A stretch of DNA of 51,568 nt from Anaerolineaceae bacterium 4572_78 (GTDB lineage: Bacteria; Chloroflexota; Anaerolineae; 4572-78), in NCBI GenBank assembly GCA_002084875.1, contig NBMH01000007.1, forward strand, positions 1-51,568, read 5' to 3'. Position numbers and translations under genes: made by a program. This document shows, piece after piece, positions 8,556 to 16,660 of this stretch (position 1 is the stretch's first letter; each line of letters opens with the position of its first letter). A model generated the notes under the pieces. That model saw only the letters and a program-made list of their open reading frames with translations. It did not search any database and was not told the DNA's origin.

Positions 8556-8650
8556 AGCAGTGTCTATCTCCGTGCCATCATGCCGTATCCAAATTTTACC
8601 ATCTTTAATGTCAAATTGCAAAATATCACCATGTGTTTGATGAAGCTTGT
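8556..8650 (-). pseudogene. XisI-like fragment
   Basis: Read on the minus strand, the bases before the palindromic repeat encode a stretch containing FDIKDGKIWIRHDGTE. This is very close to the core of XisI proteins (fdxN-element excision controlling factor), which normally read IKDGKIWIQ-DGTE. The frame runs straight into the repeat and ends. Only about 30 residues remain of a normally 110-residue protein, and no XisH partner is visible. Confidence 0.5.
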
Positions 8651-8786
8651 TACAGTATCAAGTCTTTTAAAAGCATAAATTGTTTATTTGGTAGTCCTGA
8701 AGAAGTACTGGTTTGCGAAAAGAAAAAATCAAACTCTAATATTTTTGGGTATTTGTCGTTTTTTTGTTGACTGAATAACCTGTTTC

Positions 8787-9113
8787 TTAATTCAATGTAA
8801 TCTGCTCAAGAATAATCTCATCACCACCAGTAGCATCTATCACAGGTAAACGTTCAAGTGTCTCAAGACTATACATGCCAATAATAATATCATAAGCACC
8901 TGATGATAAATCATAGGGTACTGTTAGACGCACTGTCTCCTTTATCGTCTTTCCAATAGGCCAACTTGTGGTCAGTACTAATCCATGATAAGGCTGGTGG
9001 TCAGCGTTGACAACTGTATTATTTTGAGAGTCACGCAGGTGAATAAAAATGGTGTAATCTTCCTCCAACAATACTTGGGGCAACCAGTAATTAGATATGT
9101 ATACTTGTGAAGG
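8787..9113 (-). pseudogene. C-terminal fragment of GT-C glycosyltransferase-associated beta domain
   Basis: The frame, open from about 9113, encodes a beta-rich domain with EDYTIFIHLRD, PYHGLVLTTSWPIG, IIIGMYSLETLERLP and a terminal GGDEIILEQITL. The same pattern is repeated twice in the protein at 18398-19246 and once near 10260-10450. It is the extracytoplasmic C-terminal domain found in multi-pass glycosyltransferase-like proteins of Chloroflexota. The membrane part is absent, so this is a gene remnant. The only usable start codon would be an internal TTG. Confidence 0.65.
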
Positions 9114-9136
9114 TCATAAAGTAACATTTTGTACCA

Positions 9137-9170
9137 AGACCTGACAGGTTTCTAAAAACCTGTCAGGTCT
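9137..9170. repeat. Perfect inverted repeat (hairpin)
   Basis: AGACCTGACAGGTTT and AAACCTGTCAGGTCT flank a four-base loop. The 15-bp perfect stem lies between two divergent pseudogene fragments. It could be a mobile palindromic repeat or a bidirectional terminator; no T-run distinguishes these. Confidence 0.85.
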
Positions 9171-9244
9171 AACCAAAGAACCTTGGATGCTCTAGCAATA
9201 TCCCATTTTTTTCCCAAATTAAATCATAGCCAATTAAATGAACT

Positions 9245-10486
9245 TTGTTATCTAGGTTAACCAAACGACGATTCATAGCTGGATATGAACCATATAGCAA
9301 GGTTTTTGTGAGTTATCCTCCCTTGTTTGCTTGGTCTATGCAAATTCCCTACCAGATTTTTGGGAGTGCAGAGGTTATCAAATTACTCATGGCATTTTAT
9401 AGCTTTATGGGTGTGTTAGGTGTTGCCTATTTAGGATATGTCTATGGAGGAGAATTAGTTAGCTTAGTGGCAGCTGGTATTGTGAGTTTTCTACCCGATT
9501 ATTTTATTCCATCAATAGCTGTGATGGGAGAAATTCCCTCAATTGGCTTGGCAACATTTGCCGTTGTCATTACTGAACATTACCGATGTCATGGTGGACA
9601 GTTTACAGTATTTTTTGCGGGGACAATTCTCTCTACCTCAATTTCAATGAAGGTACTACCTTTGTACGCCCCCATTTTCTTGGGATTGATTATCGTGGGA
9701 AAACACACATTCCCTTTAGACATGAAAAAACCAGTAAATACCCTCAAAAAGAATTTCAAATCTTTAATTCAAGATACTATATTATCATTGCTTGGGTTTT
9801 TGATATTTTTGTTAATTCCTTTATTATTTTATGATGCTCGTTCATTCTATGACCAAGTTATAGGCATGCGTTTTGCTTCTAGGACTGCTTTTGACCAAAG
9901 CTCTAAAGAATCTAGTGCTCTCATATTGAGTTTCTAATCAATAATTTGAGTTTGGTTTTAGTTGCTTTTTGTGGAATATTTCTATATTTATCACACATAA
10001 AAAAGTATTGGTTTTTAATGTTGTGGCTAGGTTTAAGTTGGTTGACTTTGTATCTTCATACTCCACTACGTCCTAAACACCTGCCCATGCTAATTCCACC
10101 GTTAGCCGTTTGGGGTGGTATCGGAATTCACTTTATATTTGTCTTCCTTTTCAAAACAACATGGTGGAGACAATCAAATCTAAAACAGATTACAACATTG
10201 GTGGCTACCATTTTAATCGTTGTTTTGTCAATCCAAGATTCAAATTGACCAAATGTTTTTTAACGGTATGATTTCACCTGAACAATTTCCCGTTGGTACT
10301 GTTATCAAAGAAACTGTTTGGTTTGATGCTCCTAACACATTGATAGATGTAAATACTTCATTAGTCATTGGACAATATGATGCTGATACATTAGAACGTG
10401 TTCCGTTGGTTGAAAACCACAGTAATGAAAATGCTATTGTGTTAAAAGGTATTATAATTAGGGGCAATGTTTTGTACTTGCCATGA
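9245..10486 (+). pseudogene. Decayed GT-C (PMT-like) membrane glycosyltransferase
   Basis: The first frame (9245-9937) holds several membrane helices and the motif FVSYPPLFAWSMQIPYQIFG, typical of PMT_2/GT39-like enzymes that transfer sugars from lipid carriers. It breaks near 9935: translation continues one frame over (INNLSLVLVAF) to 10248, with further helices and a PLRPKHLPMLIPP segment typical of the family. A third frame (10220-10486) encodes the beta domain (IGQYDADTLERVPL). At least two frame changes and a missing N-terminal catalytic loop show it is not functional. Confidence 0.75.
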
Positions 10487-10803
10487 TTATGTATGCAAAT
10501 ACACAGAACATGGCAACCACAAAATGTGGGATTTCTTTTGCTTAGGTACTTATCTACTAACGAGGGGAGTGAATAATTACTTATGTTGAATAGTTTTTGA
10601 CATCTTACACTACCGACTAAGAAAGGCGGCAAGCGTTTACCTGTCGTTTGTCGTCTTTTTGTTATGGGTTTTGGTTTTTTGGGAGCATTGTGGTATACTA
10701 TGATAGCCTTTGCTCGTGAACAAAAGGTTGTATTTCTAACGGTACGACGGTTGATAATTTAAGTTGGCAAAATGCGTTTTAGGGTGTAATAGGTGATATT
10801 TTT
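10487..10803. other. Intergenic region with a short hydrophobic frame
   Basis: No complete gene is seen. A frame near 10600-10760 encodes a short basic and hydrophobic stretch (KKGGKRLPVV, then a single potential helix, ending VRRLII) that could be the remnant of a small membrane protein. The rest is unassigned. It leads into the ABC exporter. Confidence 0.4.
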
Positions 10804-11889
10804 ATGGCGTTTTTTAGAGGACTAGATACCGAAGCTTATGACCGTACTTATACCGACATTGAGCTGGTACAGCGTGTCAGCACCTACTTTTTACCTCACC
10901 AAAAAAAGGTATGGGTAATTGTAGGTTTGCTAAGTTTTTTTGCTTTAGTAGGAGCAGCTCAACCTATCGTTATTTCACGAGCAGTTGAATCATTAGAAGG
11001 ACAACCATCTACCCAATTTATAATCATGATTGTCACGATTATGATTATCTTTGGGGTATCCCTGTGGGGAGCAAATTGGTTACGCCGCCGCTTACTTGGT
11101 CGAGTTATGGGGGATGTTGTCACTGCCTTACGACAAGATGCCTTCAATGCCTCGATTAACCATGACATGTCATTTTTTGACAAATTTGAGTCGGGTCGAA
11201 TCATCAGCCGCATTACCTCTGATACCCAAGAATTTGCTACGGTAGTACAACTTATCACCAATATTGTTTCGCAACTTTTACTGGTTTTCATTTTAATAAC
11301 TGTATTGACTATTATCTCATGGCAGTTGACCTTAATTATTGTGGCTATGCTACCGGTGGTAATTGCCGCTACAGTTATTTTTCGTAAAGTGGCTCGCTAT
11401 GTCACGCGGCGAGGATTTCAGGTATTAGCAAAAGTTAATGCGGCGATTAAGGAAGCCGTTACTGGCATTAGTATCGCCAAAAACTTTCGCCAAGAACATG
11501 CCATTTATCAATCATTCAGCGAGGTCAACCAACAATCTTACATCGTCAACCTACAACGCGGTCTGGTAATGGCAAGTGTGTTTCCATTGCTTAGCCTGAT
11601 AGTGGCTGGTGGCACAGCAGCACTGTTGTATTGGGGAGGACAGGCTGCCGCAAATGAGGTTATCACTATTGGAGCATGGTATCTGTTCATGGTCAGCATA
11701 GAACGGTTTTGGTTTTCGATGATGAACATGGCAGCCTTTTGGAGTCAGATACAAGGTGGACTTTCAGCCGCCGAACGGATTTTTGCCTTGATTGATACAC
11801 AGTCAAACATTCATCAAATTGATAATCGCTTTGTAGCTGAGTTAAAAGGGGAAATTGAATTTAAGGATATTTATTTTCGTTATACCGAC

Positions 11890-11941
11890 CAAGAGCAAAT
11901 TTTAGAAGAATTTTCCAAGAGCAAATTTTAGAAGAATTTTC
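11890..11941. repeat. 26-bp perfect tandem duplication (frame-breaking)
   Basis: A unit starting CAAGAGCAAATTTTAGAAG is present twice (11890-11915 and 11916-11941) and causes the stop codon inside the ABC exporter. Confidence 0.93.
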
Positions 11942-12007
11942 GTTACACATTCAGCGTGGCGAAAGCATTGCCCTAGTTGGACATACGGGAGCAGGCAAAA
12001 GCAGTAT

Positions 12008-12085
12008 CATTAAATTGATTACCCGCTTTTATGAGTTTCAGAGTGGCATTAAATTGATTACCCGCTTTTATGAGTTTCAGAGTGG
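12008..12085. repeat. 39-bp perfect tandem duplication (in frame)
   Basis: A 39-base unit starting CATTAAATTGATTACC occurs twice (12008-12046 and 12047-12085). It duplicates IKLITRFYEFQSG immediately after Walker A of the ABC ATPase. Confidence 0.93.
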
Positions 12086-12760
12086 GCAAATTTGCATTGA
12101 TGGCAACGATATTCGCACCTTTGATTTAACCAACTATCGCCGAAAACTGGGCATCGTTTCTCAAACGCCATTTCTTTTTTCGGGGACTGTGGCGGATAAT
12201 ATTCGCTATGCCCGCCCCGAATTAACTACTGAAAACATCGAATCGGTAGCTAATCAAATTGGGCATGGTGAGTGGTTAGCGACTCTGCCTGATGGTTTGC
12301 AAACTGATGTTGGAGAACGTGGAGTGAAACTGTCAATGGGACAACGCCAATTGGTTGCCTTAACACGCGTCTTAGTACAACAACCAGCCATTTTCATCTT
12401 GGATGAAGCTACTGCCAGTGTCGACCCATTCACCGAATCTCAAATTCAAGAGGCAATGGATTTGATATTAAAATGTAGCACTTCCATCATGATTGCCCAT
12501 CGTCTGTCCACCATTCGAGCTGTGGATAGAATATTGGTCGTGGAAAACGGCAAAATTATTGAAGAAGGTAACCATGACAAACTCATGACAAACAGAGGAC
12601 ACTATGCTGAATTGTACAATGCTTATTTCCGCCATCAATCGTTAGATTACATTGAAGAGGTTGGCAGGCGTAGGATTAAGAAAGTGGAAAATTTGTAGTA
12701 TTAATTTGCAAAATGTGAGTATAGACTGTTTATTAATTTTATTATCTGAGGCTAAGTTCT

Positions 12761-13267
12761 ATGACAAATAATATAACTGCCCGTAAAGCTACCCTCGATG
12801 ATGTAGATGCAATTGTAGAAATTTACAACGAATCCATCTCGGCAGGTGGCATTACATGGGAAAGAGAATGTATTAAAAATGGATATGTCATTTGTAAGAT
12901 GGTACGATTTCATAAGCATGAATCATATTTTGTGTTGGTTGAAGATGATGAAATACTCGGTTGGGGGAGTATTGAAAAACATTATGACTATAGAGACAAA
13001 TACCCCGATTGTTGTGAGACGGCTGTTATGTTGCATCATAATCTGATAGGGCATGGGTACGGAAAACATCTCCAGCAAGCCCTTCTTGAACATTGCCGAG
13101 CATGGCATTATCAGCATGCCATTGTCAAGATTTTTGATACAAACACAAGTAGCATTGCCTTTCATCGCAAATTCAATTATGAAGTTGTAGGGAAGGAATG
13201 GGCAATGAATGACCTTACGTCTGATAGTTCTCAAATGACGGTGATTATGCACTTGGCTTTGAAATGA
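12761..13267 (+). CDS. GNAT family N-acetyltransferase (Pat-like)
   Basis: 168 residues with the GNAT fold. It begins ITARKATLDDVDAIVEIYNESI, has a central beta strand ESYFVLVEDDEILGWGSI, an acetyl-CoA pyrophosphate-binding region HHNLIGHGYGKHLQQALLEHC, and a terminal VKIFDTNTSSIAFHRKFNYE. The order and the early IYNESI segment resemble phosphinothricin/methionine-sulfoximine acetyltransferases; the actual acceptor is unknown. A weak purine stretch precedes the ATG. It is isolated between the exporter and the lipoproteins. Confidence 0.82.
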   Translation: MTNNITARKATLDDVDAIVEIYNESISAGGITWERECIKNGYVICKMVRFHKHESYFVLVEDDEILGWGSIEKHYDYRDKYPDCCETAVMLHHNLIGHGYGKHLQQALLEHCRAWHYQHAIVKIFDTNTSSIAFHRKFNYEVVGKEWAMNDLTSDSSQMTVIMHLALK

Positions 13268-13303
13268 TGAATAAGTTCGTAATGCCATATTTTGTAGTTC
13301 AAA

Positions 13304-13332
13304 TTGTGTTTAATTCACATAATTGCTATAAT
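13304..13332 (+). promoter_or_regulatory. Putative promoter for the lipoprotein cluster
   Basis: TTGTGT at 13304-13309 and a perfect TATAAT at 13327-13332 are spaced by 17 bases, about 115 bases before the first lipoprotein gene. The intervening leader carries a G/C-rich repeat. Confidence 0.55.
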
Positions 13333-13371
13333 TAACTATTATTTGTGTGGAGATACTACTCTCATCCCCCA

Positions 13372-13437
13372 CCCGCCCCCTCCCCCACAGGGAGAGGGGA
13401 GTCTCTTGTAGCCTCACCCCCACGGGAGAGGGCTGAA
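13372..13437. repeat. G/C-rich dispersed repeat (CCCTCCCC/GGGAGAGGGG type)
   Basis: Blocks such as CCCCCTCCCCCACAGGGAGA and CACGGGAGAGGG are far more G/C-rich than the surroundings and pair with each other. A related copy precedes the next lipoprotein gene (about 14040-14118), and a short piece lies near 49944. Confidence 0.6.
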
Positions 13438-13448
13438 AGGAAAAAACA

Positions 13449-14015
13449 ATGTCAAAAACGATTAACTATCAAATTATTTTGTGGGTATTTATCACGCTTT
13501 TAATTTCAGGATGTTTGCCAACGACACCACCTCCGAAGTTTCCTGACAGTGAAGCGGCTGAGGTGGTTGCTTCTGAGGAATTTGAAATCGTGACAGAACT
13601 CCAATATGTTCCCCTTTACAATTGTGATAGCCCTGTACCAATACAACAAAATGTGTCTCGTGATTTCTCGACAGAGGAACGTGTGGATACGTCTATTTTA
13701 ATTGGATTAGGTGCTTCTATTGGGATTGGTATTGAAGCAACAGCTGGGGTTGCCATTCAACGAACCAAAGGAAGTAGTACCTTAGAAACTTATGGTACTG
13801 AATTTGAATTTGTGGCAGGACCTAATTCATTTTTTGTTCACACGATTTCATGGAATAGAAAATGGGAACATGGCTATGTTCGCCTAGACAGTGAAGGTGT
13901 CAAAGATGAAATACCATATCGTTACTTGCTGGCAGTGCATGGGCGAAAGGTCAGTACAGAGGAAATTAATTGTAATGACCCTGAAAGTGTAGCCGCCGCT
14001 TTGAAGAAATATTAA
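13449..14015 (+). CDS. Predicted lipoprotein of unknown function
   Basis: 188 residues. The N-terminus has a type II signal peptide (hydrophobic stretch then LISGC), so the mature protein is probably lipid-anchored at the outer face of the membrane. The next segment is Pro-rich. A Gly/Ala/Ile-rich stretch (LIGLGASIGIGIEATAGVAI, about 95-115) is followed by beta-rich sequence. No family is recognised. AAAGGA lies a few bases before the ATG. A second lipoprotein and a transglycosylase follow, suggesting a cell-envelope role. Confidence 0.7.
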   Translation: MSKTINYQIILWVFITLLISGCLPTTPPPKFPDSEAAEVVASEEFEIVTELQYVPLYNCDSPVPIQQNVSRDFSTEERVDTSILIGLGASIGIGIEATAGVAIQRTKGSSTLETYGTEFEFVAGPNSFFVHTISWNRKWEHGYVRLDSEGVKDEIPYRYLLAVHGRKVSTEEINCNDPESVAAALKKY

Positions 14016-14039
14016 TAGACATTAGTTAAAAATATAGTA

Positions 14040-14118
14040 ACCATTCACTCCATTCATTCCACCACATGGGAGAGTGGAATCATCCCTCTCCTTAGCAGGG
14101 GAGGGGCTAGGGGTGGGG
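14040..14118. repeat. Second G/C-rich dispersed repeat
   Basis: It contains GGGAGAGTGGAATCATCCC and CCCTCTCCTTAGCAGGGGAG, which form hairpins and resemble the repeat at 13372-13437. It fills most of the space between the two lipoprotein genes. Confidence 0.55.
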
Positions 14119-14139
14119 TCTACATATAGGAGATTTTAC

Positions 14140-14763
14140 ATGTTTCATAAACAAAAGTCTTTGTCATGTTACAGTGCATTTATCATATTGTTGTTTTTAA
14201 TGCTTGGTTGTGGTACCGTCCCGTCACCACTTGGCACACCAACATCTTTACCTCTTCCTGTCATAAGAAGTGTGAGTCCAACACAAATGGAAGTTGGTAG
14301 TACTACTAATGTCATGGTTGACAAACGCTCAAATGGTCACCGACTTCAATATGAATGGCAAACTGAACCCAATGGTGGGGAAATTAAACGTCTAAATTCT
14401 GATGAACAAGCTCCTGGCCCAATGGTGCGTTATCATGCTCCTGATACACCTGGTAATTATCAATTAACGGTAAAGCTCATTTACGAAGGTGGCTCTGTTG
14501 AAGAAACAGTGGTGATGCAAGTAGTTGGTTCAGGCGGTGTAAGTTCCACTCCTACAAATGAACCAGTAGCTACATTTACATCAGTGCCTGCTACAGTAGT
14601 ACCATCACCAACACCAACATTAATTTTGGCTACGATTCCGCCACTGGCTACGCTTGTTCCACCAACACTAACCCTACGTCCACGTCCCACATCAACAAGT
14701 ACAATCCCGCCAAAATCAGTACCGACAAACTCGAGGGCAGTGCCTACTACTACAGATATTTAA
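14140..14763 (+). CDS. Predicted lipoprotein with Thr/Pro-rich C-terminus
   Basis: 207 residues from the ATG at 14140, chosen because TAGGAGA lies 7 bases upstream; a longer frame from 14074 only translates the repeat. It has a signal peptide with LMLGC lipobox, then an Ig-like/PKD-like domain (VSPTQMEVGSTTNVMV; YHAPDTPGNYQLTVKLIYEGG, about 40-130). A Thr/Pro/Ser-rich tail follows and resembles an extracellular stalk. The stop codon overlaps the next start (TAATG), so translation is probably coupled to the transglycosylase gene. Confidence 0.75.
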   Translation: MFHKQKSLSCYSAFIILLFLMLGCGTVPSPLGTPTSLPLPVIRSVSPTQMEVGSTTNVMVDKRSNGHRLQYEWQTEPNGGEIKRLNSDEQAPGPMVRYHAPDTPGNYQLTVKLIYEGGSVEETVVMQVVGSGGVSSTPTNEPVATFTSVPATVVPSPTPTLILATIPPLATLVPPTLTLRPRPTSTSTIPPKSVPTNSRAVPTTTDI

Positions 14764-15773
14764 TGACTAAACATTTTACCTTCATTAATCTAAATACTAA
14801 ACATGTAAGGTTTGTATATCCCCAGAGACAAAAACGATTAACTGTTTTATTGAGTAATAAGACTGAAAAAAAGGTGACAGTTCATTTACGGGGGTACGAT
14901 GAGCGAGCGGCTTACCAATTCGTTTTTCAATCAAACATTGTCCATGTTCATGCTCATGAGGAAGTAACTATTCCCCTGCAAATCATTACTTCGCCACAAT
15001 TTGTTTTCTTACGACAAACGACATGTCCATTCACTGTAATGGCATCTACGGTAGATGAAACACGACAGATGCATACAATTCGAGGAACAGTACAGATGAT
15101 TCCTTTCATGGGTAGACTACCAGTTATTTTTTTTATGGCATGTATTCCTTTGTTATTTTTTATCTCTTTTCTATTCATGTCAAAGCAAACTACTCAACCT
15201 AAACATGTGGAATATTCTGTCCAAGTTGATTCAACAGCAACTATGTCTGACCCAGATTGGTGGCGTGATAAGGTTTCGACGAAAACTCCTCAACCAAGTG
15301 CAACCTCGACTCGACAGTGGGATAAGCATAATAATGATTATGAATCTATGTTTAAGTATGCAGGAACAAAATATAAATTAGATTGGGAACTTTTAGCCGC
15401 AATTGCTTATGTTGAAAGTAGTTTTAATCCTCAAGCGACTGGCAAAGACAATGACATGGGTTTAATGCAAGTAATTCCTAGTACATGGCACGAAGTAACC
15501 CCGACCGTTGGTGTTACAGATGACCCTTATGACCCATACAATAACATTCTTGTGGGAGCGGCATATCTGGCTTATGTACGTGATTATTGTCAAGCACAAG
15601 GATTAGAATATCCCAAATGGACGTTGGTAGGATACAATTGGGGTATAAATAATATCAACAAACTCCTTAAAGCAAACAAAGGTTGGAATGATGTGCCACC
15701 AAAGCAAAAGCGTTATGCTATGACTATTTTGCAAAGGTATAACGAAAATTATTTAGAGTTGGTGAAAAAATAA
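14763..15773 (+). CDS. Membrane-anchored SLT-type lytic transglycosylase
   Basis: 336 residues. Residues 1-115 are beta-rich and presumably cytoplasmic. One membrane helix (about 119-141) and a Thr/Pro linker follow. Residues about 195-325 are an SLT (lysozyme-fold) domain with catalytic Glu218 in AYVESSFNPQATG, then MGLMQVIPSTW and LVGAAYLAYVRDYC. It should cleave peptidoglycan glycan strands outside the membrane. The ATG overlaps the stop of the preceding lipoprotein gene. Confidence 0.85.
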   Translation: MTKHFTFINLNTKHVRFVYPQRQKRLTVLLSNKTEKKVTVHLRGYDERAAYQFVFQSNIVHVHAHEEVTIPLQIITSPQFVFLRQTTCPFTVMASTVDETRQMHTIRGTVQMIPFMGRLPVIFFMACIPLLFFISFLFMSKQTTQPKHVEYSVQVDSTATMSDPDWWRDKVSTKTPQPSATSTRQWDKHNNDYESMFKYAGTKYKLDWELLAAIAYVESSFNPQATGKDNDMGLMQVIPSTWHEVTPTVGVTDDPYDPYNNILVGAAYLAYVRDYCQAQGLEYPKWTLVGYNWGINNINKLLKANKGWNDVPPKQKRYAMTILQRYNENYLELVKK

Positions 15774-15848
15774 AACTCAACTTACTGATTTGCTACAAAT
15801 TACATTTTCTGTTAGAATATATTTTATACTTAGTCAATGGAGTGATGA

Positions 15849-16622
15849 ATGTCGCTATTTAATGGTAACAAATCTGCAAAACCACCTTCTTTACTGTTGT
15901 TTTTACTCGAAGGACGATCCCTTTACGAACTCGGTGCATATTACTTAAGTTTGCCTATTTTGCAAGCAACCCCACAAGGAGATGGACATCCAATATTGGT
16001 ATTTCCTGGTTTTTTAGCGAGTGACATTGAAACATCACCACTACGCCTTTTTCTAAAAAGTCGAGGATATGCTGTACATGGTTGGGAACTAGGACGAAAT
16101 TGGGGATTTAATGCCGAGCTTGAACGAAAAATGTCATTACGCCTAAAAGAAGTATGGACTCGTTATCGGCGAAAAGTAAGTCTAGTTGGTTGGAGTTTAG
16201 GTGGAGTTTATGTTCGTGAAGTATCCCGTAACTTACCTGAGTATGTCCGACAGGTTATAACACTTGGCAGTCCATTTACCAATGATTACAAAGCAAACAA
16301 CTTATGGCGGATATATAATTTAATCAATCAGGAACAATTGGAAGAACTTAACCCCAAAATGTTAAAAGCTATGTCTATGCCTCCTCCTGTACCTGCCACC
16401 GCCATTTACAGTCGAACTGATGGTATTATAGCTTGGCAATGTTGTGTTGAACCTGAAAGTCCAACAAGTGAAAGTATTGCAGTGATTGGAAGTAGTCATA
16501 CTGGATTGGCTCATAATCCATTAGTCCTATATGTGGTTGCTGACCGACTGGCTCAATCTGAAGGAGAGTGGAGTCCTTTTGAACAAACAAAATTGAGACG
16601 GTTTTTGTATCAAACTATCTGA
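15849..16622 (+). CDS. Lipase-like alpha/beta hydrolase
   Basis: 257 residues. The nucleophile elbow is GWSLGG (Ser116), the oxyanion strand is PILVFPGFLASD, and likely acid and His residues lie in YSRTDGII and GSSHTGLAHNP. The pattern resembles PGAP1/triacylglycerol-lipase-like esterases. An early hydrophobic stretch (SLLLFLLEG) is too short for a clear signal peptide. A weak GGAGTG precedes the ATG. The substrate is unknown. Confidence 0.8.
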   Translation: MSLFNGNKSAKPPSLLLFLLEGRSLYELGAYYLSLPILQATPQGDGHPILVFPGFLASDIETSPLRLFLKSRGYAVHGWELGRNWGFNAELERKMSLRLKEVWTRYRRKVSLVGWSLGGVYVREVSRNLPEYVRQVITLGSPFTNDYKANNLWRIYNLINQEQLEELNPKMLKAMSMPPPVPATAIYSRTDGIIAWQCCVEPESPTSESIAVIGSSHTGLAHNPLVLYVVADRLAQSEGEWSPFEQTKLRRFLYQTI

Positions 16623-16635
16623 TATAACAATTATT

Positions 16636-16660
16636 GGAGGGTCAAAGCTTGCTTTGACAA
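16636..16660. repeat. Palindromic repeat, TCAAAGC/GCTTTGA family
   Basis: GGAGGGTCAAAGCTTGCTTTGACA is the reverse orientation of the copy at 8517-8555. It overlaps the apparent start of the next, decayed gene. Confidence 0.75.

Larger units (their letters stand above)
8412..8786. other. Intergenic decay zone
   Basis: These 375 bases hold no intact gene. They contain a palindromic repeat (8517-8555), a short XisI-like remnant on the minus strand (about 8556-8650), and otherwise AT-rich sequence without recognisable features. Confidence 0.7.
10804..12698 (+). pseudogene. ABC exporter (fused permease/ATPase), frame broken by tandem duplication
   Basis: Residues 1 to about 330 of the first frame form a six-helix type I exporter membrane domain, with a coupling segment near GFQVLAKVNAAIKEAVTG. 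The ATPase domain begins (GEIEFKDIYFRY) and then stops at 11931. A perfect 26-bp tandem duplication (11890-11941) shifts the frame. The other frame continues with Walker A VGHTGAGKSS (before 12015), a signature-like LSMGQRQLVAL, Walker B IFILDEATA and the H-loop IMIAHRLST to 12698. A second 39-bp duplication (12008-12085) adds 13 residues in frame just after Walker A. Removing one 26-bp copy would restore a full-length exporter of about 620 residues, so this is recent inactivation or a sequencing error. Confidence 0.85.

Noticed and set aside
14074-14139. Longer start for the second lipoprotein
   Set aside because: The extra residues translate a G/C-rich repeat, and the ATG at 14140 has a proper ribosome binding site and signal peptide.
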